Positions 1 to 5,153 of a DNA stretch of 5,153 nucleotides are shown one piece after another. Position 1 is the first letter of the stretch. Every line of letters begins with the position of its first letter. The DNA is taken from the NCBI GenBank assembly GCA_019237435.1, contig JAFAHB010000285.1, positions 1 to 5,153 on the forward strand, read 5' to 3'. The DNA is from Vulcanimicrobiota bacterium. GTDB lineage: Bacteria > Vulcanimicrobiota > Vulcanimicrobiia > Vulcanimicrobiales > Vulcanimicrobiaceae. Both the position numbers and the translations under genes were made by a program. The notes beneath the pieces were generated by a model that saw only the letters and a program-made list of their open reading frames with translations, was not told where the DNA came from and did no database searches.

Positions 1-1221
1 GAAGTGGAACTCGGCGATTGGATAAATACCGCGAGCGTGGGGGTGACTTCCCTCGAGCAGCTCGGATCCGGCGACGACGGCATCGGGCTTCTCGTCGGCA
101 TTCTGCGCGACGAGCGTGAGATGCACGCTTGCGCCGGAGAGCACGCGCAGCTGCAGGAGATTACAGGCGATCGTGCCTGCGGGCAATTCTTGCGTGACCA
201 CAGTCGTCGTGCTGCCGGCCGGCAGCGTCAAAAGACGCCCCTGATTCTGCACGACGTTGATCAAGAATCGTTTGGTGGCGGTGTGGCCGACCTCCATCTC
301 GTTCGACGACGGTCCGCCGCGCCCGCTGATGAATTGCACTATCGACGGCTCGCGCGAAGGGTTGTCGGCTCGCAACACGATACGGCGGTCGGGCTGCCCG
401 CGCGGATTGTAGTGAAAGTAGAGAAATCGTGACGGTTGCTCGGAACGGAGATCGGCGGTGAAGAGCGTGCCATCCTCAACCAGCCGTTCGGGATAGTCGC
501 TGACCATCAGCGAGTCGGGGGAGATTCTCGGCACGGCCACGTTCTGCACGTCAACGTGCGCAGAACGGTCGACTTCAATTAGGTTGTTGCCCTGGATCAA
601 CGCGGGAACGTCGAAGCTCGCTACGTCGTCTTGCGCGAGCGCGCGGCGAACCGGCACGTCGTCCGACGATACGACGATTTGCCCTCCCGGCCGCAGTTGC
701 GCTGCCGCACGAATGGCTTGCGCGACTTGCTCGCGCACGAATTCGGCTGAGGCGGGATCGCCGGTCAGCGAGAGCGACAAGTGGTCGGGGATGGTTCCCG
801 CGTAGTACGCCACGCGCACGGGAACGTCACGGTGCAGACCACGGGCGTCGGTGATCGTAACGACCGTCACTCCCGGCGCTTTTCCGATAACCGTTACCCG
901 CTGCGCCGCCTGATCGACGGCAACGTTGGCCACGTTAGGGTCGCCGATCGTCGCCGAAAGGGGGCTGATTGCCGATCCGACCGTGAGGTCTAACGAGCTT
1001 CCGACGGGCACCAAGGCGGTCGCCGGGGTTACGAGAATCGGCGGCGGCGTCAGCGTCGGCGAGGCGAGCGCGTTGGGGGTGGCTGCGGGCGATGGTGACG
1101 GCGAGGCTGCCGGCGGAGGCGAAACTCCCGGCGCGGATTGAGACGGAGACGGCGTTTGAGCGGATGCGACCGCGTAGAGCGCGACGACGATAGCGACGCG
1201 CGGTGCGCAACGCTTACGCAA
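1..1221 (-). CDS. Secreted protein with Pro/Ser linker and bacterial Ig-like domain, 3' end beyond window
   Basis: The frame is open for 407 codons from a TTG at 1221-1219 to base 1, with no stop. The TTG is the only usual start between the upstream in-frame stop (1242-1240) and the mature region. It gives a clear Sec signal peptide: basic MRKR, hydrophobic core at about residues 8-18, and an ASA|Q cleavage site after residue 21. Residues 22-66 are a Pro/Ser/Ala/Thr-rich linker. Residues about 68-141 look like a BIg2-type Ig-like fold, with alternating beta-strand pattern and phrases such as VTVIGKAPGVTVVTITDARG. Residues about 142-407 are beta-rich and unrecognised; landmarks are SDYPE (241-245), FHYNPRG (269-275) and GRGGPSSNEMEVG (300-312). 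No catalytic motif is visible. The protein is probably exported and surface or extracellular. The start overlaps the recQ stop by 8 nt and has no Shine-Dalgarno sequence, so it is probably translated by coupling. Existence of the gene is well supported; its function is unknown. Confidence 0.85.
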   Translation of the reverse strand, partial: MRKRCAPRVAIVVALYAVASAQTPSPSQSAPGVSPPPAASPSPSPAATPNALASPTLTPPPILVTPATALVPVGSSLDLTVGSAISPLSATIGDPNVANVAVDQAAQRVTVIGKAPGVTVVTITDARGLHRDVPVRVAYYAGTIPDHLSLSLTGDPASAEFVREQVAQAIRAAAQLRPGGQIVVSSDDVPVRRALAQDDVASFDVPALIQGNNLIEVDRSAHVDVQNVAVPRISPDSLMVSDYPERLVEDGTLFTADLRSEQPSRFLYFHYNPRGQPDRRIVLRADNPSREPSIVQFISGRGGPSSNEMEVGHTATKRFLINVVQNQGRLLTLPAGSTTTVVTQELPAGTIACNLLQLRVLSGASVHLTLVAQNADEKPDAVVAGSELLEGSHPHARGIYPIAEFHF

Positions 1222-2851
1222 TTTGCGGTTCGGTACGTCTTACGGCGGAAGCCAAGAGCGTTTTATATCCGACGCTCGGAAAGAGAACGGTGACCAGATC
1301 CCGCTCCGCGCGCTCGACGGTTCCAACGCCGAACTTGGCGTGCCGTACGACGTCAGCGATCTTGAAGCCGCCGGTGACCACCCGCGCGTCCACGCCTCGA
1401 CGCAGCGCGCTCAGGCAACTATCGCACGCGCCGCAGTTTATTGCGTCGAAGTCTTCGCCGAAGTAGTTGAGGATGAAGCGGCGCCGGCACGACGTCGTTT
1501 CCGCGTACTGCAACATCATAGCAAGCTTGCTCTGATCGTAGGACTTCTTCGTTTCATAGTTAGCGAGGTTGAGCATGAGATCGCGGTGTTTGCGGACCGC
1601 TTCGGTCAAGCCGTACGCGGACTTGCCGACGTGTTCGATATAGCCGGACTTCTTGAGCAACGCAAGAATCACTTTGAGCTTCGTGAGCGGGAGCTGGAGA
1701 ATCTTGCGAAGATCTATCATCGATACGCCGCCGGCTTGGTCGCAAAAGACTTCGATCGTGCCGAAGACGCGCTGCACCTCTTCAACGTCCGGGTATTTTC
1801 CCGTGAGAAAGTAGTTTTGAACTCGCGTGTCGCTCATACGGTAGATGAGAATGCAGCGCGAGGGCAACCCGTCACGCCCGGCGCGGCCGGCTTCTTGCGT
1901 GTACGCTTCGAGGGAGCCCGGCAGATCGTAGTGCACGACGAAGCGGATGTTCGGCTTATCGATGCCCAGACCGAACGCGTTCGTCGCAACGACCGCCCTG
2001 ATCGCCTCCTCCATAAAGAGATTGTGAACGGTGGTACGCTGCTCCTTGTGAAGTTTCGAGTGGTACACGGCCGCCGGTATGCCGAGCTCATCCTTGAGAA
2101 AGCGTTGCACCTCGAGAGCGTTCTTGATCGTCGCCGTGTAGATGATGCCGGTGCCTTCGAGGCTCTCGTCGCCGGAGAAAAGCGACGTCAGAATTCGAAG
2201 CTTTTCAGCCTCTTTGTCGGCTTTACGAGCCTCGTAAATCAAGTTCGGGCGGTCGAATCCACGGACGATCGGCTTCACTTGCTCGATGCCCAGTTGATGT
2301 AGGATATCCTCGCGCACCGAGGGAGTGGCGGTGGCGGTCAGGGCTAAGACCGTGGGATGGCCAAGCTTAGCGATTACTCCTCCTAGCGCCAGGTAGGCCG
2401 GACGAAAATCGTGTCCCCACTGACTGATGCAGTGGGCTTCGTCCACCACGAAAAGCGGCACGCGAATTGACTGAAGCAGACGCAAAAAGCTTTCGTCCTC
2501 GAGCTTTTCAGGCGTGGTGTAGACGATACGAATCGTACCCGACGCGATACGGTCGCGCGCACTCGCCTCTTGATCTTCGGAGAGCGTCGAGTTGAGCGCG
2601 ACGACATCGAGGATCCCGCGCTCGCGCAGCATATCGAGCTGATCTTTCATCAGCGCGATGAGCGGGCTCACCACCACAGTCGTGCCGTCGAGCAAAAGCG
2701 CGGGCAGCTGATAGGTCAAGCTCTTGCCGGCGCCGGTGGCTAGAATCGCCAGGGTGTCCTGCCGGTGCAAGACGCGTGAAACGACCTCTTCCTGGCCTGG
2801 GTAAAAACCGGTGAAGCCGAACTTTTCCTTAAGCGCTGCGCGCAAATCCAC
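1214..2851 (-). CDS. recQ: ATP-dependent DNA helicase RecQ, variant C-terminus
   Basis: RecQ is a 3'-5' superfamily 2 DNA helicase acting in recombination and stalled-fork repair. All motifs are present in 545 residues: motif 0 (F13 to Q20), Walker A TGAGKS (39-44), Ia SPLIALMKDQ (62-71), DEAH (137-140), the RecQ aromatic loop SQWGHDFRP (143-151), ALTATAT (170-176), GFDRPNL (198-204), motif V around ATNAFGLGIDKP (289-300) and motif VI QEAGRAGRDG (319-328). A winged-helix-like stretch at about 375-415 precedes the zinc module, whose cysteines are C455, C473, C476 and C479. Only 66 residues follow. They lack an RQC winged helix and HRDC domain, and residues about 498-542 (VRHAKFGVGTV ... GYKTLLASAV) resemble the Tudor-like tail of UvrD/PcrA. 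The start is GTG, with a weak purine stretch (GAGAAAAG) upstream and an in-frame stop five codons before it. The gene is divergent from dnaX. It is likely co-transcribed with the downstream secreted-protein gene, which overlaps it by 8 nt. Confidence 0.95.
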   Translation of the reverse strand: MDLRAALKEKFGFTGFYPGQEEVVSRVLHRQDTLAILATGAGKSLTYQLPALLLDGTTVVVSPLIALMKDQLDMLRERGILDVVALNSTLSEDQEASARDRIASGTIRIVYTTPEKLEDESFLRLLQSIRVPLFVVDEAHCISQWGHDFRPAYLALGGVIAKLGHPTVLALTATATPSVREDILHQLGIEQVKPIVRGFDRPNLIYEARKADKEAEKLRILTSLFSGDESLEGTGIIYTATIKNALEVQRFLKDELGIPAAVYHSKLHKEQRTTVHNLFMEEAIRAVVATNAFGLGIDKPNIRFVVHYDLPGSLEAYTQEAGRAGRDGLPSRCILIYRMSDTRVQNYFLTGKYPDVEEVQRVFGTIEVFCDQAGGVSMIDLRKILQLPLTKLKVILALLKKSGYIEHVGKSAYGLTEAVRKHRDLMLNLANYETKKSYDQSKLAMMLQYAETTSCRRRFILNYFGEDFDAINCGACDSCLSALRRGVDARVVTGGFKIADVVRHAKFGVGTVERAERDLVTVLFPSVGYKTLLASAVRRTEPQIA

Positions 2852-2980
2852 GGGTGTCTTTTCTCATCCCACAATTAACCAAGCGTCGCCGCCTGGGAAG
2901 CAACTCTCATAACCGCTCACAAGGATGGCTCGTTGCAACCATACCCTCCGGCAGGCGCCACGAAACGACCTGCACAAGCT
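2852..2980. other. Noncoding spacer between recQ and the repeat element
   Basis: This is the left part of the divergent recQ/dnaX intergenic region and must carry the recQ promoter. I see no convincing sigma-70 pair. An AT-rich patch (AATTAA at 2873-2878) is the only candidate -10-like region on the recQ strand, and its best -35 partner is badly spaced. There is no tRNA, SRP RNA or small gene that I can support. Open frames crossing it have no recognisable protein features. Confidence 0.6.
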
Positions 2981-3000
2981 AGGGAACCTCTGAAGAAGTC
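2981..3000 (+). repeat. Left terminal inverted repeat
   Basis: The sequence AGGGAACCTCTGAAGAAGTC matches the reverse complement of 3259-3278 at 18 of 20 positions. The two mismatches are at positions 11 and 13 of the repeat. It is preceded by T at 2980, giving a TA at the boundary. Confidence 0.8.
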
Positions 3001-3042
3001 CATGTACCGATCGTTTGAGCAGAAAAAGCGCCATATGACCGA

Positions 3043-3065
3043 GCCTTCGACAACGCAGGGGCCGC
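3043..3065 (+). repeat. Degenerate REP-like unit 1
   Basis: This stretch contains CCTTCGAC (3044-3051), the 8-bp core shared with two further units at 3080 and 3163, but diverges after the core. It is immediately preceded by ATGACCGAG (3035-3043), which is a perfect 9-bp inverted match to CTCGGTCAT at 3155-3163. Confidence 0.4.
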
Positions 3066-3079
3066 TTTTGTTGCCAAAC

Positions 3080-3111
3080 TCCTTCGACTCGCTTCGCTCG
3101 CTGGGGACAGG
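3080..3111 (+). repeat. REP-like unit 2
   Basis: It begins TCCTTCGACTC (3080-3090), identical over 11 bp to the unit at 3163, and ends in a GGGGACAGG-type tail. The middle carries an imperfect CGCTTCGCTCGC duplication. From general knowledge, TCCTTCGACTCCGCTCAGGA-type sequences are abundant dispersed intergenic repeats in several bacterial phyla. Copy number in this genome cannot be seen here. Confidence 0.5.
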
Positions 3112-3162
3112 CTCTTCGGGCGACGGCAGGTTCGCCGCGTCGCTTCGTTGCGTCCTCGGTCA

Positions 3163-3186
3163 TCCTTCGACTCCGCTCGGGATAAG
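3163..3186 (+). repeat. REP-like unit 3
   Basis: This is the most canonical of the three units, with TCCTTCGACTC followed by CGCTCGGGATAAG. It is close to the widely seen dispersed repeat of the form TCCTTCGACTCCGCTCAGGA. It shares 11 bp with the unit at 3080 and 8 bp with the unit at 3043. Confidence 0.5.
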
Positions 3187-3214
3187 TTTCGACCTCCAAA
3201 ATGCTCCTTCTGAC

Positions 3215-3255
3215 GCGCCTCGATCTGCGGCGAAACCGGCTGCCGCAATCGGCGC
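3215..3255 (+). other. Strong imperfect hairpin inside the element, upstream of dnaX
   Basis: GCGCC (3215-3219) pairs with GGCGC (3251-3255), GAT (3222-3224) with ATC (3248-3250), and TGCGGC (3226-3231) with GCCGCA (3242-3247). This gives 14 base pairs with a 2-nt and a 1-nt bulge on the 5' side and a 10-nt loop. No T-run follows, so it is not a canonical intrinsic terminator. It would lie in the 5' leader of any dnaX transcript that starts within or before the element. A smaller hairpin, GCGACG (3120-3125) with CGTCGC (3138-3143), lies upstream. Confidence 0.5.
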
Positions 3256-3258
3256 ACC

Positions 3259-3278
3259 GACTTCTCCCGAGGTTCCCT
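3259..3278 (-). repeat. Right terminal inverted repeat
   Basis: Reverse complement of 3259-3278 reads AGGGAACCTCGGGAGAAGTC, matching the left end at 18 of 20 positions. It is followed by A at 3279, giving TA at the boundary. The repeat supplies the only GAGG motif (3269-3272) near the dnaX start, about 14 nt away, which is further than usual for a ribosome binding site. Confidence 0.8.
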
Positions 3279-3286
3279 AAACCGCC

Positions 3287-4828
3287 GTGTCCCTTTACCG
3301 CAGGTGGCGTCCTCTCACGTTTGCCGACCTGGTAGGCCAAGACGCCGTCGTGCGAACGCTGACCGCCGCGATCGAAAGCGGGAAGCTCGCCCACGCATAT
3401 CTGTTTTCAGGCCCGCGCGGCTCAGGAAAGACCTCGGCTGCCAAGATTCTAGCACGCTGCATCAACTGTGCGAACGGTCCGACGCCGGTTCCGGACAACA
3501 CGTGCGATAATTGTCGCGCGATGCTCGCCGGGACGGCACTCGATGTGCTCGAGATCGATGCCGCAAGCAATCGCGGCATCGACGAAATCCGGGCGCTGCG
3601 CGAGGCGGTCAAATTCGCGCCGGCCTCGATGCGCATGAAGATTTACATCATCGACGAGGCGCACATGCTCACGAAGGAAGGCGCAAATGCCTTCCTCAAG
3701 ACGCTCGAAGAGCCGCCGGCGCATGCCGCGTTCATTCTTGCTACGACCGAGCCGGAACGGCTTCCCGCAACGATATTATCGCGCTGTCAGCGTTATGCGT
3801 TTCGTCGAATCGCCGTTCCGGTCATGATCGCAAAGATGAAAGAAATAGCGTCGGCCGAAGGAATGGCGATCGAAGACGATGCGTTGGCGGCGATTGCTTA
3901 TCGCGCCGACGGCGGCCTGCGCGACGCGCTTACCATGCTCGAACAACTGGCGGCGTTCTCAGGCGGTGAGATTGCGACCGCAGCGACGCTCGATCTCGCT
4001 TTCGGATCGACCGGACGGCAATTTGCCCAAGCGCTCGTGGCCGCCGCGCTCGAGCCGGATGCCACAGCCGCACTAGAGCTCGTAGAAGAGGCGAGCGACG
4101 CCGGAGTCGATCTCGCGGTGCTCATGCGGGCGCTCATATCGGACTTTCGCAATATTTTGGTAGCCCGGATAGATCCCAGCCTGCTCGCCCGGGATCTTGC
4201 CTCCGACGATGCGCAACGCGTGACGCGCCAAGCCTTGGGCATTTCGCAGGCGACGGTGTTACGCGCGCTGCGCACCTTCGGGGAAGCGCTCGCGCTGGCG
4301 CGGTCGGGCGGCAACGCTCGGCTCGAACTCGAAACTGCGCTCCTGCGATTCATCATGGCGGGCGAGGACCCGGCGTTTGAAACGCTGACCGCGCGCGTGG
4401 CCGCTTTGGAAGAGCGATTATCCGCCGCGTCAAGCGTCGCCGCCGCGCCGCCGACCGCAAGTGCGCACGCGTCTGCTGAAACGCCGGCGAAACGGCGAGG
4501 CGAGATCACCGTGCAGCGTGTGCGCGCGGCGTGGCAGACCATCCGCGGCCGAGTCGAGGACCAACGGCGTTCGCTCAGCGCGCCGCTTTCGCGCGCGGCC
4601 ATCGATGCCGTGGAGAGCAACGTCATCGTTCTTAGACTCCCCAATGCTTGGAGCGCCGATACGCTGCGCGACCACGCCGCGTTGATCGAGACGGCGATTG
4701 CCGACGTGCTCGGTTCTCCGCTCAAGCTTCGGTTGCGCGTCGACGGCAACGCGTCGCGCGCGGAGACCCAAGATCAAGAGGAGAGCTCCGATGCGCTCTT
4801 CGATTACGCCAACGAACGGATACGCTAA
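3287..4828 (+). CDS. dnaX: DNA polymerase III subunit tau/gamma (clamp loader)
   Basis: DnaX is the AAA+ motor of the replicative clamp loader, which opens the beta clamp and loads it at primer-template junctions in the cytoplasm. The GTG start gives the canonical N-terminus MSLYRRWRPLTFADLVGQ. Walker A is GPRGSGKT (42-49), Walker B with DEAH is IYIIDEAHM (119-127), sensor 1 is ATTEP (152-156), the SRC arginine-finger motif is at 165-167 and sensor 2 is GGLRDAL (209-215). The zinc module keeps C61, C73 and C76, but Asp70 replaces the expected second ligand. An alpha-helical collar follows (about 235-370), then an Ala/Pro-rich linker (about 375-405) and a C-terminal domain (about 406-492) in the position where tau contacts polymerase alpha or DnaB. 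At 513 residues it is tau-like, and I see no A-run slippery site for a gamma frameshift product. There is no clear Shine-Dalgarno sequence, because the repeat element ends 8 bases upstream. ybaB follows after 15 nt. Confidence 0.97.
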   Translation: MSLYRRWRPLTFADLVGQDAVVRTLTAAIESGKLAHAYLFSGPRGSGKTSAAKILARCINCANGPTPVPDNTCDNCRAMLAGTALDVLEIDAASNRGIDEIRALREAVKFAPASMRMKIYIIDEAHMLTKEGANAFLKTLEEPPAHAAFILATTEPERLPATILSRCQRYAFRRIAVPVMIAKMKEIASAEGMAIEDDALAAIAYRADGGLRDALTMLEQLAAFSGGEIATAATLDLAFGSTGRQFAQALVAAALEPDATAALELVEEASDAGVDLAVLMRALISDFRNILVARIDPSLLARDLASDDAQRVTRQALGISQATVLRALRTFGEALALARSGGNARLELETALLRFIMAGEDPAFETLTARVAALEERLSAASSVAAAPPTASAHASAETPAKRRGEITVQRVRAAWQTIRGRVEDQRRSLSAPLSRAAIDAVESNVIVLRLPNAWSADTLRDHAALIETAIADVLGSPLKLRLRVDGNASRAETQDQEESSDALFDYANERIR

Positions 4829-4843
4829 CGAGATGATGCGACC

Positions 4844-5152
4844 ATGAACCAGGCTCATTTGCTGGCACAGTTCAAGAAAATGCAAGCTGAGATGCAGAAG
4901 GCGCAAGAGGAGCTTGCCGGTACGATTGTCAGCGGCACGGCAGGCGGCGGCGCAGTAACGGTCGACGTCACCTGCAATCAGCGAGTGAAGCGCGTCACGA
5001 TCCGCAAAGACGCCGTCGATCCCGATGACGTCGAGACCCTCGAAGATCTTGTGACGGCAGCCGTCAACGATGCATTGACCAAGGCCGGCGAGACGTCGCA
5101 GAAGCGGATGGCTTCAGTGACCGGAGGCATGAAAATTCCCGGATTGATGTGA
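4844..5152 (+). CDS. ybaB: YbaB/EbfC family nucleoid-associated protein
   Basis: This is a small dimeric DNA-binding protein of 102 residues, the usual family length. The N-terminal helix is rich in Gln, Lys and Met (LAQFKKMQAEMQKAQEEL). It is followed by the family's strands (GGGAVTVDVTCNQRVKRVTI), the DDVETLEDLVTAAVNDA helix and the conserved closing PGLM. Family members coat DNA and influence nucleoid structure and gene expression, and are nearly always encoded between dnaX and recR. The ATG start lies 15 nt after the dnaX stop, with a weak GAG-containing site (4830-4832). An upstream ATG at 4833 stops after four codons. It is probably in one operon with dnaX, and recR would be expected next, outside the window. 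Confidence 0.96.
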   Translation: MNQAHLLAQFKKMQAEMQKAQEELAGTIVSGTAGGGAVTVDVTCNQRVKRVTIRKDAVDPDDVETLEDLVTAAVNDALTKAGETSQKRMASVTGGMKIPGLM

Positions 5153-5153
5153 C

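Larger units (their letters stand above)
2981..3278. mobile_element. MITE-like non-autonomous element (298 bp) with terminal inverted repeats
   Basis: The two ends match as inverted repeats over 20 bp with 18 identities: AGGGAACCTCTGAAGAAGTC on the left, and AGGGAACCTCGGGAGAAGTC when the right end is read in reverse complement. The outer 10 bp are perfect. A TA dinucleotide lies at each edge (2980-2981 and 3278-3279). If this is the duplicated target, the element proper is 2982-3277. The interior contains no transposase-like frame, only short repeats and hairpins. That combination is the usual form of a MITE mobilised in trans. TA targets are used by IS630/Tc1-type elements and some IS5-group elements; the family here is not determined. 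The right end lies 8 bases before the dnaX start. A single copy in the window cannot prove mobility. Confidence 0.65.

Noticed and set aside
1223..2302. Long plus-strand open frame (359 codons) opposite recQ
   Set aside because: It is antisense to a fully motif-supported RecQ and its translation shows no domain, low-complexity or signal features. Such shadows are common opposite GC-rich genes.
2872..2906. Candidate recQ promoter on the minus strand (TTGCTT and TTAATT)
   Set aside because: The spacer is about 19 nt and the boxes are weak. The evidence is not enough to call a promoter.
2891..2964. Possible tRNA-Met-like segment (CTCATAACC resembling an anticodon loop, GTTGCAACC resembling a T-loop, then CGCCA)
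   Set aside because: The flanking 5-bp anticodon stem does not pair, and no acceptor or D arm can be drawn. It is a chance resemblance or at most a remnant.
3015..3039. Candidate promoter inside the element toward dnaX (TTGAGC and TATGAC)
   Set aside because: The spacer is only 13 nt, too short for a sigma-70 promoter.
2852..3286. SRP RNA (ffs/scr), which often lies next to dnaX
   Set aside because: The conserved GGAAGGAAGCAGC-type apical motif is absent on both strands. The GGGAAGCAAC at 2895-2904 lacks the surrounding stem.
2864..3394. Minus-strand open frame (176 codons) and plus-strand frame 2933-3280 across the intergenic region
   Set aside because: They read through the terminal repeats and REP-like units, and the minus frame runs into dnaX. 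The Arg/Ser-rich peptides are typical of spurious translation of such repeats.
3898..4749. Long minus-strand open frame (283 codons) opposite dnaX
   Set aside because: It is Ser/Ala/Arg-rich with no recognisable domain and is entirely antisense to DnaX, so it is a compositional shadow.
3287..4828. Programmed frameshift in dnaX to make gamma
   Set aside because: No A6/A7-type slippery heptamer with a following stem was found in the expected region after the collar domain.

Overview
The window comes from a GC-rich bacterium and holds two divergent gene pairs on either side of a 435-bp intergenic region. Leftward (minus strand) run recQ and, overlapping its end, a gene for a secreted protein that leaves the window at base 1. 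Rightward (plus strand) run dnaX (clamp-loader tau/gamma subunit) and ybaB (nucleoid-associated protein). dnaX-ybaB is a very widely conserved bacterial pair, usually followed by recR, which would lie just past the right edge. The taxon cannot be fixed from sequence alone. The mix of a high-GC housekeeping set, a Pro/Ser-linked Ig-like secreted protein and CCTTCGACTC-type repeats would fit an under-sampled phylum such as Eremiobacterota (WPS-2) or a relative, but that is a weak inference.

Region by region: 1-1221 (minus) encodes a signal-peptide protein of at least 407 residues with a Pro/Ser linker, a bacterial Ig-like domain and an unrecognised C-terminal module. It starts at a TTG that overlaps the recQ stop by 8 nt. 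1214-2851 (minus) is a 545-residue RecQ helicase with all helicase motifs and a four-cysteine zinc site. It ends in a short UvrD/PcrA-like Tudor tail where RQC winged-helix and HRDC domains would normally be. 2852-3286 is noncoding. Its right two thirds is a previously unlabelled 298-bp element with 20-bp near-perfect terminal inverted repeats (18/20 matching), TA on both flanks, REP-like repeats and hairpins inside, and no transposase, so it looks like a MITE. 3287-4828 is dnaX, beginning only 8 bases after the element. 4844-5152 is ybaB.

The genes share a DNA replication and repair theme (RecQ, DnaX, YbaB and presumably RecR beyond the edge). The secreted protein is functionally out of place and appears to be translated by coupling to recQ. 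The most interesting signals are the MITE-like element against the dnaX start, the RecQ tail domain, and a Cys-to-Asp change at one expected zinc ligand of DnaX.
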